A DNA stretch of 64,000 nucleotides from Datisca glomerata (GCA_003255025.1 QANY01013423.1:1043779-1107778), one strand, 5' to 3'; shown: positions 1 to 12,579, counted from the stretch's first letter. Translations and numbers: made by a program. Notes: a model not told the origin generated them from the sequence alone.

Positions 1-520
1 TGAGCTAATATTAATGAACTTTGTTTCTAAGAGAATATTTCTGTAGAAACTGAGACTTTTGTCCTTGTGGCCAGGGACAAAGTAGAAATCTGGAAGAAAT
101 AAGCTTTTTCTATTTCAACATGTTCTTTTGAATGAGCAAATGAGGACTCAATATGAAAAAAAAGTTGCTAGGAATTTTTCTGAAATAAGAAGATGATTTC
201 TTGTATTTTATAGTTGGTTGATTCAATGATTGGACATTAAAATGTTGAGAAATTGAGAATAGGTCAAATTGGTTGACCATGGTTGATTGATAGTTGGGTC
301 TGATAGACCTAAGTATTATTAATTAGGCTTGGTTAAGAGTATAAGACTTCTATTTAATTTGGATCTTAAGGGTCAATTGTGGAGTCGAAGACTCCCCTTT
401 AATTATGTTTTTTGAGGCTTGAGGCCTAAACCCCCCCCCCATCCCCATCTTGACTACCCCGTAAAAATTCACGAATAAGGAAGTTGGGAATTGAATTATT
501 AATTTCTTGAATAAATATTG
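1..520 (-). other. Pararetrovirus unit 1: region downstream of RNase H
   Basis: This AT-rich sequence matches, with many substitutions, 9867-10300 and 28350-28760 on the same strand and 24000-24380 on the opposite strand. It is the stretch between the RNase H end and the promoter of the viral genome. Position 1 aligns with 9867, so units 1 and 2 are head-to-tail copies. No conserved domain was recognised. A run of ten C residues lies near 430. Confidence 0.6.
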
Positions 521-529
521 AAATAAAAA

Positions 530-1180
530 ATGCTAAAAATAGATTGTTACCTGACAAAACTCTGTATGGAAACAATGTCAAAACATGTTTTGCAGATTTG
601 CAATCAATTTTTAAAAGAAATTTTTGATTTAATAGATTATCTTGAAATTTATTATTAAATTATATGATTCGATTAATTGCTTTAATAATAGAATGATAGA
701 TTTCAAATCCTAGCTAGAAATCTAATATTTGATTGAAACAGCTTGATTTTACTTGCAGAGATAAATAAACCATTTTGTTTTATTATCTTAGCAAATAATT
801 TAAGGTGTTTCCAATATTGTTCTATTGATCTTGAGAAAATGAGGACATCATCAATATAAACAATTCAAAAATCAGTAAGTTAAATTTCATTGATTATATT
901 CTGAAATTTACTTGGAGTATTTTTAAGATCAAATGACACTACTTTCCATTTATAACGAAAAAAATAATTTTGTATTTACCAATTCCATTTGTTTGGATTT
1001 GCAAAAATGTATTAAGAATGTCAATACACAATTTTTTTACAAATTTTCTTTTTAAAGATTTTAATTTACTTTAGAATAGCATGATTTTGAAGCTGTTCTT
1101 CAATTCTTTTAAATTTTATTTCATCTTGTAAAAATATTATTATTTTTCTTTACAAGAAATTAAATTCATAGTTTTTTTAA
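530..1180 (-). pseudogene. Pararetrovirus unit 1: reverse transcriptase/RNase H remnant
   Basis: The minus strand carries decayed reverse transcriptase and RNase H sequence. The catalytic YIDD box can still be read at 841-861 (V-Y-I-D-D-V-L). The rest is broken by stops and indels. Enzymes of this family copy pregenomic RNA into DNA in cytoplasmic capsids, but this copy cannot encode a working enzyme. The segment sits directly downstream (minus strand) of the protease remnant, as in an intact viral polyprotein. Confidence 0.7.
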
Positions 1181-1219
1181 CAAAATTTTATTTTAAGTTT
1201 TCAATTTCTCATTGTGAGA

Positions 1220-1700
1220 AAAAGAAAGAAATTTGAATTTGACAGGTTTATCCATGAGATAAGTAATTATTCCATCATACTCTATTGTAAAAGGATACAA
1301 CATAGAAATGAATGGTAAACCCAATATAATTTTGTCTGACATATTTTTTACTAAAACAAATGATATTTTAAAATATACATTATCTTGGCAAATATAAAGT
1401 TTGAAAATTCATAATTGATATGCATTCTAGTACCATTTGTAGATGGCAAACATTCTTTTATCTTCTTCAAGTACCTGGTAGGAATGAATCATTCCTCCAT
1501 ACAATTCAAATCAGCTTCTAAATCAATAAAAATCATTGAAGTGAAATCAAAATCTTGGATTATTATTCTGACCATTATGTGCCATTTATTAATTTTTGAT
1601 GTGATTAAAGATTTGAATGATGTTGTCATCATTTTGAATGTTGATAACAGGTTCTTCAACCTCATCACAAGATATTGGGAATTTACTAGGTTATCCTAGT
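1220..1700 (-). pseudogene. Pararetrovirus unit 1: aspartic protease remnant
   Basis: Minus-strand sequence aligns with the protease segments at 11278-11850 and (inverted) 21990-22420. The active-site triplet expected as D-S-G reads D-L-E here, near 1515-1530, so the catalytic glycine is lost. The region lies between the coat-protein C-terminal coiled coil and reverse transcriptase, the usual position of the polyprotein-processing protease in Caulimoviridae. Confidence 0.6.
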
Positions 1701-1796
1701 TCATGATTTTTAATTAAATTCTCTATTTTTAAAAGATTTAATCCTTTTTTATTTATGTGTTTAAGTCTTTTAGTTCTTTTTTAATATTTTTATTTC

Positions 1797-2290
1797 TTAT
1801 TGAAGTTCTTGTAAAGTAACTTTTCTTTCATTTCCTTTAATTTTGAATTTTTTAAGAGTTTGTGATAGACTTGTAGTATTATTACTAGACTTAGTATTTT
1901 TTTTATTTTGAATTATCTTCCTAAGTCTCTTAAGATATTCTTGTTTTAATTTAAGATTTTCAATTTTATAAATTAAATCTAACAAAAGTTTTTCTTGTTC
2001 TTCATTTTTATTTAAAACATTAATAATTTTCTGACAACAACTATTCTTGCACTTCATAGAGATGTTAGGAGAATCACTGTCAGAATTGAAGAGTTTGATT
2101 CGTCAGATTCAAGGGATTCAAATTCTCCTAAATCTTCATAACTACTTTCATAATCATTTATGGCTTCTATAATTCTAAATAATTGTTGTTTATCTTCTTT
2201 AGAGATTATTGAGTAATTTTATTTTTAACTTGATAAGTGTTGAAAAAATGACAATTCTCACCAAACTTAAAACACTTGATTTTACTTTTA
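1797..2290 (-). pseudogene. Pararetrovirus unit 1: coat-protein C-terminus (coiled coil and decayed zinc knuckle)
   Basis: An 86-codon open stretch (1797-2057) starts with a C-x4-CC cluster and continues as a Leu/Glu/Lys-rich probable coiled coil. Upstream on the minus strand, 2231-2276 holds the position of the CCHC nucleic-acid-binding knuckle, but the second and fourth cysteines have changed (C to F and C to Y). The intact counterpart is at 21350-21400 on the plus strand. An acidic Ser/Glu/Asp-rich stretch links the two parts. Confidence 0.65.
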
Positions 2291-2689
2291 TTAACAAATT
2301 GTTTATTAAATTTTCTTTTTCAATAATTTTTATTCTTAGAGAAGTGATTGTCAAAATTTTTATTTTTCTGTTTGTGGTATATTTTTCTATAGGGTTTGTA
2401 AATTCTTTTAGGATTAAGATGAGAATTTTTTTCTTCGTTTGCGAAGGAGCAATAGCAAGTAATCCATATTACTCACAGAAGTTATCTAATTCTTATTTAG
2501 CAATTTTCTTTTCATTTTTTATTTATTTATTAATTTTCATGTCTATACACATTCTTTTACCTTGTTTTATATTGTAGTGATAATTGTACCATAGGTGAGA
2601 CTATTATAGTCTATATTTCATAGGTCATCACTACAGACTAGTCTAATTTTGTGAGCAAACAAATTCGATAAGTCATTTATAACCTTTTC

Positions 2690-3219
2690 TTTTCAAAAAG
2701 GCTTATTGCTGTCATCCCTGGACATTACTCTGGACAAAAATATGGTTTTGTATAAGTAAAAGTCACTTAAGGTAGGACACCTAAGATTAGTTAATTGGTC
2801 ATGGATACGCGAAGTAACATTACTTGGCGTTCTAATGAAGTGTTCAATTCTTGTATAGAAGAGTGTATTAATGGCATCATGCATTGTTTTCTGATCCTCT
2901 CCAATGATTGGGGTTCTTTCAACATCAATCTTTATTGCTATATGGATGGTATTTTTAGATTTTTGAGTGAGATGTTTCTCCCACAAAGAATAAAACATTC
3001 ATGTGAATCCTATAACTAAAAGTTTTATTACTTCATTGTAAGGTAAATTGTGTGTGGTGATGTAATTGTTGGCTACCTTAGTCATGTGCTGTAATTTGTT
3101 GAGGACTTCTTGTCCTGAAAGGTCATCAATATTCCATTCATATAATTTTTATGTAGGAACAAAAAATTGATTAACGAAAGATGATTCATTAATTTGAATG
3201 TCTGGAAGAATATGCCTTT
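2690..3219 (-). pseudogene. Pararetrovirus unit 1: coat-protein core, downstream part (split by solo LTR)
   Basis: Minus-strand frame 2693-2998 matches the coat-protein core segments at 12828-13157 (minus) and 17940-18250 (plus). A shared landmark is an H-D-Q-L-T-N-L motif followed by C-P. The frame ends abruptly where the LTR sequence begins at 3220; the rest of the gene resumes at 5955. The fold is assigned by position, upstream of the zinc knuckle, and by similarity among copies. Confidence 0.6.
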
Positions 3220-5954
3220 TGTAACAACCCAAAAATTTTACCTAAGATTTCCTTAGTTATTTAAAAATACTCGCAGAAGTTAGGCCAATTTTTTTAAACA
3301 AACTCACATTAAAAACGATAATACATTATAGAAAAATCAAATCCTTCATCAAGCTCCTAATTACATAAAAAGAAATTTTACTCAATAAAACATTCAAGAA
3401 CTCAAGAGTACGTGTTTCAAAGTCTCACGATTTAACTTAAATAAAACCCAACATCAAATAAGCAATAACTAAGACTTTTATATATGACTTGATGACTCTT
3501 GCCCGTTGCCAGAGACTCTATACCTCTTCAACAATAAACTCCTCGTCAATGTTATCATCATCTGAAAATTTATAATAAAACAAAGTGCGTATATAGAAAT
3601 ATACTCAGTAAGTAAAACCACACATACATAACCCCACACACAAGCAATCACATACAACACATACCATTCTATCATACATAATATTACTTATACCCTTATC
3701 GTTCATTCAGAGCGTTCATAACTTTTCTTACAGAGTCGCTGGCCAACTTCTATTAGAACTCGCCACCATGCCTAGAGCAGAACAATGATTACCGTCGGTA
3801 AGTTGTTAGTTTGTAAGGTACGTACAAGTTACATTTTCTACGAGTACCATTCCGCATCTTCGAAAAGGTGGAACCAATTGCAATAATTTACCTTCCCTCT
3901 TAACTAACTAGAGCATTTTCAGAGATTTGTAAGGTACGTATAAGTGACCTTTCTCACGAGTACCATTTCGTACCTTTGAAAATGTCGAACCAATTGCAAT
4001 AAATTACCTTCTCACATAATTAACCAGAACATATTCAGAGACTCTCTCCCGAAGGGCGAGGTAACACATACAGAGGTTTGGTGGTATGTGGCTCTAACGA
4101 CACTATATTTTACGTTATGTGATCATACAATAATCTTTCATATCTTATATCACATTTGATTACAAATTTCAGAAAATCATACAATACATCATTATTCAGA
4201 GTACAGTATTACAACACAATGAATACGTTACAAGACAATAACCAAACAAGGAAAAGATAATCGGAGATAAACCAACATTTTTCAGACACATCAAAGCAAC
4301 CATGCAATTACATATGTAAGATTTCACTTACCTAGATTGTTAGGAATTAATTTACACAACTAATGACCTGGAATTCAACAATCCTGGATCACAAAATATT
4401 CATATAATATTAATTATTTAATTAACTAGAAGAGAACGGTGACAGATCATTGAAGAATAAACTTGATATTGTCTGATCGAGCGGTTCAGATCAGTTAAAC
4501 TCAGTCTACTTGGGTTGAACCAGTTCGGTCCGGTTCAATTGAAACCGGTCAGGCTAGGGAAAATACTGGGTCGGGTCTAAATCAACTCGGGTGGATTGAT
4601 AATAAAATTACAGCCAAACAAAAATGGGTAAAGCACAAAATTGTTAAACCACTATAAAAATCGAGTGATCATTCAAAATCAATTCAAATATTAATTCATT
4701 TGCTTAAGGAATATCAAACTATTTGAATTACATAGAAAATTTTTAATCGTTTTAAAGACCAACTAACTCAATTGATTACCAAAACCCTCATGGATGCAGT
4801 AACAAAAGCTAAGTAAAAATACACCAGTGCAAAAGTCAATACTTGAAGAAAAATATATAAACAAACTTAAACATAGAACAATTGAAAAGTTATTTTAATA
4901 AACCCAAATTTCATAATTAGATAAATAAGAATTGGCCACTGTATAAACAAACCAAAACTAAAGAATCAAACACAATTATTTGATCCAAGCTATACAAGAA
5001 GCAGTTTAACAAAAATGACTTTAAATTACCCATTTGTTCAGCTAGCCAAAATTGAGGAATACAAGAGGAGATATATGTCAAAGAGAGATAGTTGGATAAA
5101 GAGTAACAAAGAGAAAAATATAGAGAAAAGGGAAGAGAGAATAAGACCATGAGAGAAAGAGAAAGGAAGAGAGAGGTGAAACAGAGGGAAAGACAATTGC
5201 TGCGGCAGATAAAAAAATAGAGGGTTGAAGTGGCATTCTTGAATGAGACACGCTATTAAGACAATTGCTAAAGGAAATTGAAGAAGAAAAGAAGTATAGA
5301 AAGATCAACAGAGCTGCAGAAAAAGTGAACCAAAAATAAATTGAGATTTAAAGGAAACATGGAGGAAAGATGAGAAAAATAGAGGTGAAATAAACACTTA
5401 CCGAAGAAGACTTGAGCAACTGGCGATGAAGGCATGAAAACTTCAAAGAGAAGGCAAGTAAAAGAAATAGTAAAGATGGGTTCACAAACAACTGAAATTG
5501 AAGAACAATTTTTTTTAGAGAATGATTAATTAGAATTAATCAAGAATCTAGGTTAAAGAGTGATAGAAAGAGAAAATGGGAAAGAAAAGGGAAGAAAGAA
5601 AGAAGATGAGACTTACAGGAACGAAGATGTTGAAGAAGGAGATGAACAGCGGTTACAAGAGGTGGGTTGCCTGAAAGATAAAATGAGAGAGTGGGTGAGA
5701 GAGGTGAGAATAAACATCTAATTAGTTTAGGGTTGGATTGGTGTATAATTGTGTATAGGTGTGAGAGTTTTCAAAATTATATATTAAAACTCTTTTTTAA
5801 ATTTAAAGAAATCAATTTTAAAATAAATCATATCTAATTAAATAGTTTTACAAAAATTACAAACAATCCTTTTTGAAAATCAAATTTTAACATCACATTA
5901 TCTTTCGAATCAGTTTTACAAAAATACTTTTTTACGAAGGGTCGGGGAATCACA
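3220..5954. mobile_element. Solo LTR (about 2.7 kb) inserted in pararetrovirus coat-protein sequence
   Basis: The insert begins TGTAACAACCC and ends GGGTCGGGGAATCACA, so it has the TG..CA ends of an LTR. It splits a sequence that is continuous in the second pararetrovirus copy near 13480-13510. T-rich flanks on both sides (3215-3219 and 5955-5960) fit a short, blurred target-site duplication. No retroelement coding domains were found inside. The right half has a long purine-rich GA tract (about 5080-5700). A large solo LTR left by recombination between the LTRs of one element is the simplest reading; the family is not identified. Confidence 0.7.
3811..4045. repeat. Tandem duplication, period about 116 bp, inside the solo LTR
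   Basis: Two diverged copies start with TTGTAAGGTACGTA at 3811 and 3927. Both continue through an ACGAGTACCATT landmark and a GAACCAATTGCAATAA landmark. Confidence 0.75.
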
Positions 5955-6660
5955 TTTTTTATGCCACTTCCTTTCCAATTTATTAATTTCTAAACTTTTA
6001 ATTTTTTTCTGCAATATTGTGGATGTTTGACGATTCATGGATTATGGATGATTCATAGGTGGAATTTGACCTATGGCTTTCTGAATCAGAATTACTGTCT
6101 TGGTTAATACCTTAACAGAAGTAGATGACTAGGCAGATTTATTCTTAAATTCTTAAAGCATTTTATCAATCCTTTTATTGAGGAGGACAATATTCAAGTG
6201 GTTTTTTTGAAAGATTTATTAAAGGGGTTTCTTTTGAAGATTCATTAGGTTTAGGCTTATGTAGAGATCACCAACTCTATTCTCAATTTTATCTAATTAT
6301 TTTCCTATTATTATTAAACTTTGATTAGTATAATTAAGTTGTTCAAAAACTTTTTATAGGATTCTTATTCCTTTGAAATCTTAAAAGAAGAAGCAGTGGT
6401 TAAAGAATTTTTATGATTAATTATAATTTTATCAGGTGAGGGATGACTAGCAGTCACCCAACTGGAGTTTTCCTTGACCCATTTGATCTTAGAAATTACT
6501 TTAATATTCTTTTTGCAAATATCCTCGATATAATTAAGGAAAAACATATCAACTCGCCTTCCATTCAATGATGATAATTTTTCTTTGATCCTTATTGTAT
6601 GTCTCTCTGAACCTATCACATCTATTGAGATTAGCTGGGTCATTCACGTGTTGCGTTAAA
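5955..6660 (-). pseudogene. Pararetrovirus unit 1: coat-protein N-terminal part
   Basis: This is the minus-strand continuation upstream of the solo LTR. A 92-codon open frame (6365-6643) contains S-S-W-V-T-A-S-H-P, a landmark also seen at 17170-17210 on the plus strand and near 13930 on the minus strand. The region is rich in Lys, Ser and Asn. It precedes the coat-protein core in every copy and may belong to the movement-coat linker or coat-protein N-terminus; the boundary between the two cannot be placed. Confidence 0.5.
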
Positions 6661-7800
6661 CCCTCTTAATTAGACTTGTATTCTTAGCTTAGGGTGCCTA
6701 TATTTAGAATTAAAATTTAATCATTAATAGGAGATATGGATCTTTGAAAATTAGATTCAGTTGGTGATTCTGATTCGTCAGATTGTTCAGTTTTATTATC
6801 AAAGATTGACTGACTGACTTGAGAGTTTATGGCTATGCCTTTGGGTCTTAAATTTTTTAGTATTTATTTTTTAATTATTGTTCCAATTGATGGATTCTTA
6901 GATCTTGACTATTATTGACAATGGGTTTTGAAAATGAATTCCTAGGAGTGCTAGACTGACTAAACTCCCTAATTTGAGGATTAGAACTGGAATATTGAAA
7001 ATTAATTTTAGAAATACCATCTATGTACTACTGGATGTAATCAATATCTTCAAATTGGCGTTGAATTAGAGTGAGTTGACTTTCATTGGTTAAATAACCA
7101 ATTTGTAGGCAAAGTAATATCAGACCACCTAATGATTTTAGGTACTATAATATTAGCATTACTTTGGCTAGATTTTATCAACAGGGTTTAATTTTTTTAA
7201 CTCCTATTGATGGCTTGAAAATTATATTGGTTTATGGTTACTTTGTAATGTATTCTAAAAATCAAATCTAGGGGTTGGGCACCTTCAAAGATTTGGTAAC
7301 CACCAGTTTTAATATTCAAAGTTAAGGATTTAAGAATATGAAGGTCTGTTAGAGAAAATTTGAAAAACAAACAAAATAGATCGGACCACTACGAAGTGAG
7401 GATTCAATTAATCCTAAAATAATAACATTAAAATTTATAAATCTTGCATCACGTACGGCTAACGAGACATAGGTATTAAGGTCCATTCTTGAAAGTGATT
7501 TTACTCCAATCTAGACTAAACCAATATGAAGGAAATTATATCCCTTTTCAATGAGATGTTTAATTGCATTAGGAGAAATTAACTGACAAGTTTCATGCTC
7601 TTTTCCAAGAGCATATATTTTTTCAATTGTTTTTATATGATGTTAGACTTGGAGGAAGCAACAAACCATGTTGATTTATAAATTTCTTTACTAGGAATTT
7701 TGGGTATATTCCATAACTTATGATTTACATGATCATCTCCTAAGTATTCAAAATGTTCTTCCTTAATTATGTCTAGTATTGTATTCATTGTACACCTATT
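6661..7800 (-). pseudogene. Pararetrovirus unit 1: movement-protein region remnant
   Basis: Minus-strand sequence matches the movement-protein segments at 15860-16540 and 18950-19620 (plus) and 14370-14700 (minus). In the best copy (19154-19402) the frame resembles the 30K-superfamily viral movement protein that lets plant viruses pass through plasmodesmata. Here it is broken into short frames. It lies just downstream of the leader/primer-binding region, as expected for the first cistron of the viral genome. Confidence 0.55.
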
Positions 7801-8225
7801 GCTACAAGAAAAATTACTTCAAAATAATCTACTCATGACTCAAGATAACTAAATTATTCTTATGATTGAAAATTTCATCATGTTTTTCTTAAACATGCCA
7901 TGACTTCTACAACCTCCTAAGAAGCTTAACTCTTTTCCCCTTTGCCTTTACAACTATCCTACCCTTGGGATTTAAAAAGTCTTATTGGAGTGCCTGAAGC
8001 AGACCTATTATAAACTGATACGTTAGATTCATGGACTAAAAAAAATTACAGAAAAATAATCAATTATAAAAATAACCAGCCACTTGGGCGGAGAGTCAGA
8101 TTAAATAAAAGTAATTATTCAAGGAAGCAAGTAAGCAACAATAGCAACAATTACCAGCCACTTGAGCGGTGAAAAACAATAGGTATGCATAGTAATTAAG
8201 CAATAGTAAATATCCTACCAGGTTT

Positions 8226-8238
8226 GGCTGTGATACCA
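8226..8238 (-). promoter_or_regulatory. tRNA-Met primer-binding site (unit 1, first copy)
   Basis: The minus strand reads TGGTATCACAGCC, one mismatch from the consensus TGGTATCAGAGCC, the site where initiator tRNA-Met primes minus-strand DNA synthesis in Caulimoviridae. Confidence 0.8.
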
Positions 8239-8422
8239 AAAGAGGCGAAATTGCATATAATTTAATGACAAGGTATTATAAGCAAGAATATTTTAGTTAT
8301 CTTCAATAAAAATAATTAAGAAAGTAAGCAAGTAAATAATAATGACAACAATAACCAGCCACTTGGGCGATGAAGAACAATAATTAAGCAAGTATTAAGC
8401 AATAAAATACCCTACCGGGTTT

Positions 8423-8435
8423 GGTTTTGATACCA
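8423..8435 (-). promoter_or_regulatory. tRNA-Met primer-binding site (unit 1, duplicated copy)
   Basis: A second minus-strand site, TGGTATCAAAACC (two mismatches), lies about 197 bp from the first. The leader around the two sites is tandemly duplicated. Confidence 0.7.
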
Positions 8436-8559
8436 AAAGAGGCAGAATTATGTATAATTTAATGGTAATTTAAAGACAGGGTATTATTATAAGCAAGAAT
8501 TCACAATGGTTTTAGTGAAGGAAAATAAACTTACATGTATTGAAAATTGTTTTACAATA

Positions 8560-8730
8560 ATTAGTTAGTGCTCCCGCTCACTAATTAATGTTGAGGAAGA
8601 AGAAGAAAGATTACAAAAGAGGAGGAAGAAGAATGCTTTATTTTCAAAACAAGTTTTCTCTCAAAATTGTTAAGAGTGAAAAACCAGTTTTGAAGAACAA
8701 ATGGGAGAGGACAGCCTATTTATAGGCAAA
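8560..8730 (-). promoter_or_regulatory. Pararetrovirus promoter and 5' leader start (TATA box, downstream AATAAA)
   Basis: The minus strand has a TATA box GCCTATAAATAGG at 8715-8727. About 80 nt downstream it has AATAAA (near 8636-8643), then purine-rich leader and a primer-binding site. TATA, poly(A) signal, leader and primer site in this order is how the terminally redundant pregenomic RNA of plant pararetroviruses is made. The same arrangement occurs at 26870-26963 (minus). Confidence 0.65.
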
Positions 8731-8899
8731 AAAAGTGGAGTTCACCAAAAACTTATCACTTACATGCACTATTCTTTTCTATAAAAGTAAAAACATTTTA
8801 CATTTATACTTTTGACTAATTAAAGTAAAAGGATAAATAATTTCCTAATTATTTGAGACATAAATTACAAAGATGTCTTATAATTGTTATCTTGGATTT

Positions 8900-10320
8900 C
8901 GTGTCTTGATTATTGTTTCATTGTTGGAGAAGTCATAATTGCTTATTTTGAAAATCATCATGACTGTTGCGTTATGCTGGAGAGTCATCATGATATATCT
9001 TGATTTTTTAAATTTTGTGATTATTTCAATATTGGCATTTTGCCAACGAAAAATTCTTCTATTCATTCACTGATTGATCTAAATTTATTAATCATCATTG
9101 AGATTGATATTATCAAATAAGTCTTGTGAATCTTAAGACGGATCATCGGTCCATTTAGGTAAAATTCGACCATTTTGAGTACTTTGATCCTTCAATTGTT
9201 GAGGGCTTGTCTTTCTGGATGATTGCGCGTTTTGGATATCTGGTTTGGTTAGGTAATTTGAATCTTCAGATGATTCAGAGTCAAAGTTATTATTGTTTAA
9301 AAGGAGAAGCATTAATCTCGTTTGAATTTGGATTTAGGTTTTGTGACTTTTGATTTACTCTTTGAAGTGGGTTTAGATTCAGGTTTGGATGAATTTGAAC
9401 TGAATGGTTTAATTTATGAATTTGGGTTAATGGACTCATTAATTTTTTATGGAGCTTTGGCAAGAAGATTTATCAATTTCATATTAGGATGGATGTTTGC
9501 GAATTCGTGGTTGATGGAGGCAATTTTTTTTTGGGTATTGAATTTATCCCACCATTTAACATAATATTATTGAAAATAAATTGAAAAAAGTTCTAAGACA
9601 AGACAATGAATAGACCACCATCTTAAGAATCAACTTGGAAAACAAATTTTAAATTTTTTTATCAAAATTTAAAAACCAAGAATTGGAAAAATCACTATCT
9701 TGATGCATGAAAATCATGTGCCAAGTATAAATATAGTCAAAATAATTATATTATTTTTATTTGAAAGAATTTTGAGACCTAAAAGATGGACTTTCCAATC
9801 GTCCATGATTATGATTTTGAGAATATGAAAGGAATGATAGAGGATCATTCCTTCGAAATTTTTGATTGAGCTATTATTAATGAATTTTGTTTCTAAGAGA
9901 ATATCTCTATAGAAACTGAGATTCTTGTCCTTGCAACTAGGGACAAAGTGAAAATCTGGAAGAAAGTGAGTTTTTGCTATTTCAGCAGGATCCTTTAAAG
10001 GAGTGAATGGAGGCTCAATATGAAAGAGATTTTTGCTGGAATTTTTTCTGAAATAAGAAGATGATTTTTTGTATTTTGTAATTGGTTATTTGAATGATTG
10101 GGCATTAAAAGGTTTGAGTAATTGACAAAGGGTCAAATTGGTTGACTATGGCTGATTGGTAATTGGGTCTGATGGATCCAAGTATTGTTAATTAGATTTG
10201 GTTAGGAGTAGAAGACTGCTCTTTAATTTAAGCCTTAAGCGCCATTTGTGGAGTTGAAGTCTCTTCTATAATTGAACCATTCATCAACCTCACATGATTT
10301 CTGGAAGTGATACTGATTCT
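8900..10320 (-). other. Pararetrovirus unit 2: region between RNase H and promoter
   Basis: This is minus-strand sequence homologous to 27100-28980 (minus) and 23960-25640 (plus). Part of it (about 9150-9560) resembles the Ser/Lys-rich frame at 27537-27824. No enzymatic motif, and in particular no integrase, was seen. It may be the end of the polyprotein or a small basic protein; the copies are too decayed to say. Confidence 0.5.
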
Positions 10321-10329
10321 TTTAGTTAG

Positions 10330-11250
10330 GGATTCTACAACATGCCTATGACATTTTTTAAATCAGTCAGGCATGACGAAGAAAGTTCGTTCCAATATAA
10401 AAATTCTTTGATTATTTTGTTTGAAAATTCAATTTTAAAAATTGCTTGGCCTAATATGTTCACAGTTAAAATTTTTCTGTTATCATAACAGATTTCATTA
10501 TCTTTGTGAAAACATATTTTCCACCTTTCTCATACCGTTGAATTAGTGCTGCATTGAAGTCATACTTCAACCCAACTTCTTCTAAAAATTTATCCAACTA
10601 ATCAGTCAATGCATTTCTTAGATATTTAAATCTATTATGACAATAATTAATGAATGTGAATTTTTGAGCAAAAGCAACTGCCCTACCATTGAATTTTTTT
10701 TTATTTTAAATGAATTTTGATTAAGTATTCTGGGTTTTACCGTCTCATATTCTAGTAAGTCAGAATTTTTAAATCCTGTCATGGTAGAATCTTGAAATGA
10801 TTTTCTATAAAAAGCTATAAGTAAGGAAATCAAGAATTTAATTATTAATGCCTTGAATAAATTCAATATTGAAATCAAAATTGATAAAATTTGACTATTA
10901 CCTCGCAAAATTTTGTTTGGAAGCAATGTGTGTACATCTTTTTGAAAAATATGTTTTGCATATTTACAATCAATTTTTTCAATTAATAAAGCAAATTGTA
11001 TGATTTGATTAATTATTTTAATAATAGAATAATAAATTTCAAATCCTGAAAATCTAATCTTGGATTGAAACAATTTGAGTTTTTCTTGCAGAGATAACTA
11101 AACTATTTTGTTTTATTATCTTGACAAACAATTCAAGGTGTTTCTAGTGTTGTTCAATAAATTTAGAGAAAATAAGAATATCACTAATGCAAACAATCAA
11201 GAAATTAGTGAATTAGTTAAAAATTTAATTCATTGTACGTTGGAATTTAC
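10330..11250 (-). pseudogene. Pararetrovirus unit 2: reverse transcriptase/RNase H remnant
   Basis: A 151-codon minus-strand frame (10618-11073) covers the end of reverse transcriptase and part of RNase H. The catalytic box, YIDD in unit 1, reads C-I-S-D here (11174-11194), so two of its four positions have changed, including one catalytic aspartate. The frame is interrupted on both sides. Confidence 0.7.
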
Positions 11251-11277
11251 TTGGATCATTTTTAAGATCAAATGACA

Positions 11278-11850
11278 TCACTTTCCATTTATAAAGACCA
11301 AATACAATTTTGTGTTTATCAATTCCATTTGTTTGGATTTGCCCAAATGTATTACGAATGTCAGTACGTAATTTTTTACAAATTTTTTCCTTAAAGATTT
11401 TAATTTATTTTTTAAGAGCAGAATTTTGAAGCTCTTCTTCAATTCTATGAATTTTATTTCATCTTGTAGAAAACATAATTGTTTTTCTTTACAAAAAATT
11501 AAATTCACTGTTTTATAAATAGAATTTGGTTTTAAAGTTTTCAATTTCACATTGTGTGAAAAACAAAGAAATTTGAATTTGACAGATTTATCCATGTGAT
11601 AAGTAATTATCCCATCATGCTCTGTTATAAAAGGATATAACAGAAAAATGAATGCTAAATGTAAAATCATTTTGTCTGTCATATTTTTTACTAAGACAAA
11701 TGATATTCTAAAACATACATTTTCTTGAAAAATATGAATTTTAAGGATTTCATCATTGTTCTTGTACTTGGTAGGAACAAATCCATCACGTATACAATTC
11801 AGATCAACTCTTGAATCAATACATTAAGGTGAAATCAAAATATTGAATTA
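11278..11850 (-). pseudogene. Pararetrovirus unit 2: aspartic protease remnant
   Basis: A 134-codon open frame (11278-11682) plus upstream sequence aligns with plus-strand 21990-22500. The active-site region near 11795-11820 reads D-S-R-V in place of D-S-G-A. Downstream minus-strand sequence runs into reverse transcriptase, as in a polyprotein. Confidence 0.62.
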
Positions 11851-12039
11851 TTATCCTGACCATTATGTGTCATGTATTAATTTTGATTTGATTAAGGATT
11901 GGAAGGAAGTTGTCATCATCTTGGATTTTGGCAACGAGTCCTTCATAATCAGAAATTGAGAATTTACTAGGTTATCCTAATTCACTGGATTCATAATTTT
12001 TAATTAAATTCTCTATCTTTAAAGTTTTAATTCTTTTAT

Positions 12040-12575
12040 TATTTATGTGTTTGAATTTTTTAATTCTTTTATTGTAATTTTAATATTTTCTATTTCCTTT
12101 TGAAGTTCTTGTAAAATAACTTCTTTTTCCTTTCTTTTAAATTTGTTGAATTTTTCAAGAGTTTGTGAAATACTTATAGTATTATTAGTAGACTTTGTAT
12201 TTTCTTTCTTTTGAATTACTTTCCTAAGTCTCTCAAGATATTCTTATTTTAATTCAAGATTTTTACTTTTACTAATTAAATCTAACAAAAGAGTTTCTTG
12301 TTCTTCATTTTTATTTAAAACATTAACAATTTTCTGACAACAGTTATCCTTACATCACATAGAGATGTTTAGAGAACCATTGTCAGAGCTTGATGATTTA
12401 AATTCTTCTAAATCTTTATTACTACTTTCATAGTAATCTATTGATTCTATAATTCTGAACAATTATTGCTTTTCTTTGTCAAAAATTTTTAATTGATTAA
12501 TTTTATTTTTTTTACTTAGCAAGTATTAGAAAAATGACCATTCTGGTCACATTTAAAATACTTAATTTTACTTTT
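12040..12575 (-). pseudogene. Pararetrovirus unit 2: coat-protein C-terminus (coiled coil, zinc knuckle)
   Basis: Minus-strand sequence parallel to 1797-2290. The knuckle at 12525-12570 reads Y-F-K-C-D-Q-N-G-H-F with a final cysteine, so only the first of the four zinc ligands is lost. The following Glu/Lys/Leu-rich coiled-coil region is broken by stops. Confidence 0.65.
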
Positions 12576-12579
12576 ATCA

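Larger units (their letters stand above)
8060..8490 (-). repeat. Tandem duplication of pararetrovirus leader/primer-binding region, period about 190-200 bp
   Basis: Each copy has the order AACCAGCCACTTGGGCG, AGCAAGTA, TACC-GGTTTGG, GATACCAAAAGAGGC, TATAATTTAA, GGTATTATAAGCAAGAA. Three GC-rich CCAGCCACTTG-type motifs occur (8079, 8156 and 8351). The duplication is not seen around the perfect binding site at 25911. Confidence 0.7.

Noticed and set aside
8060..8490. CRISPR-like repeats (CCAGCCACTTG motif)
   Set aside because: Spacing is irregular, the repeats are part of a duplicated viral leader, and the DNA is plant nuclear.
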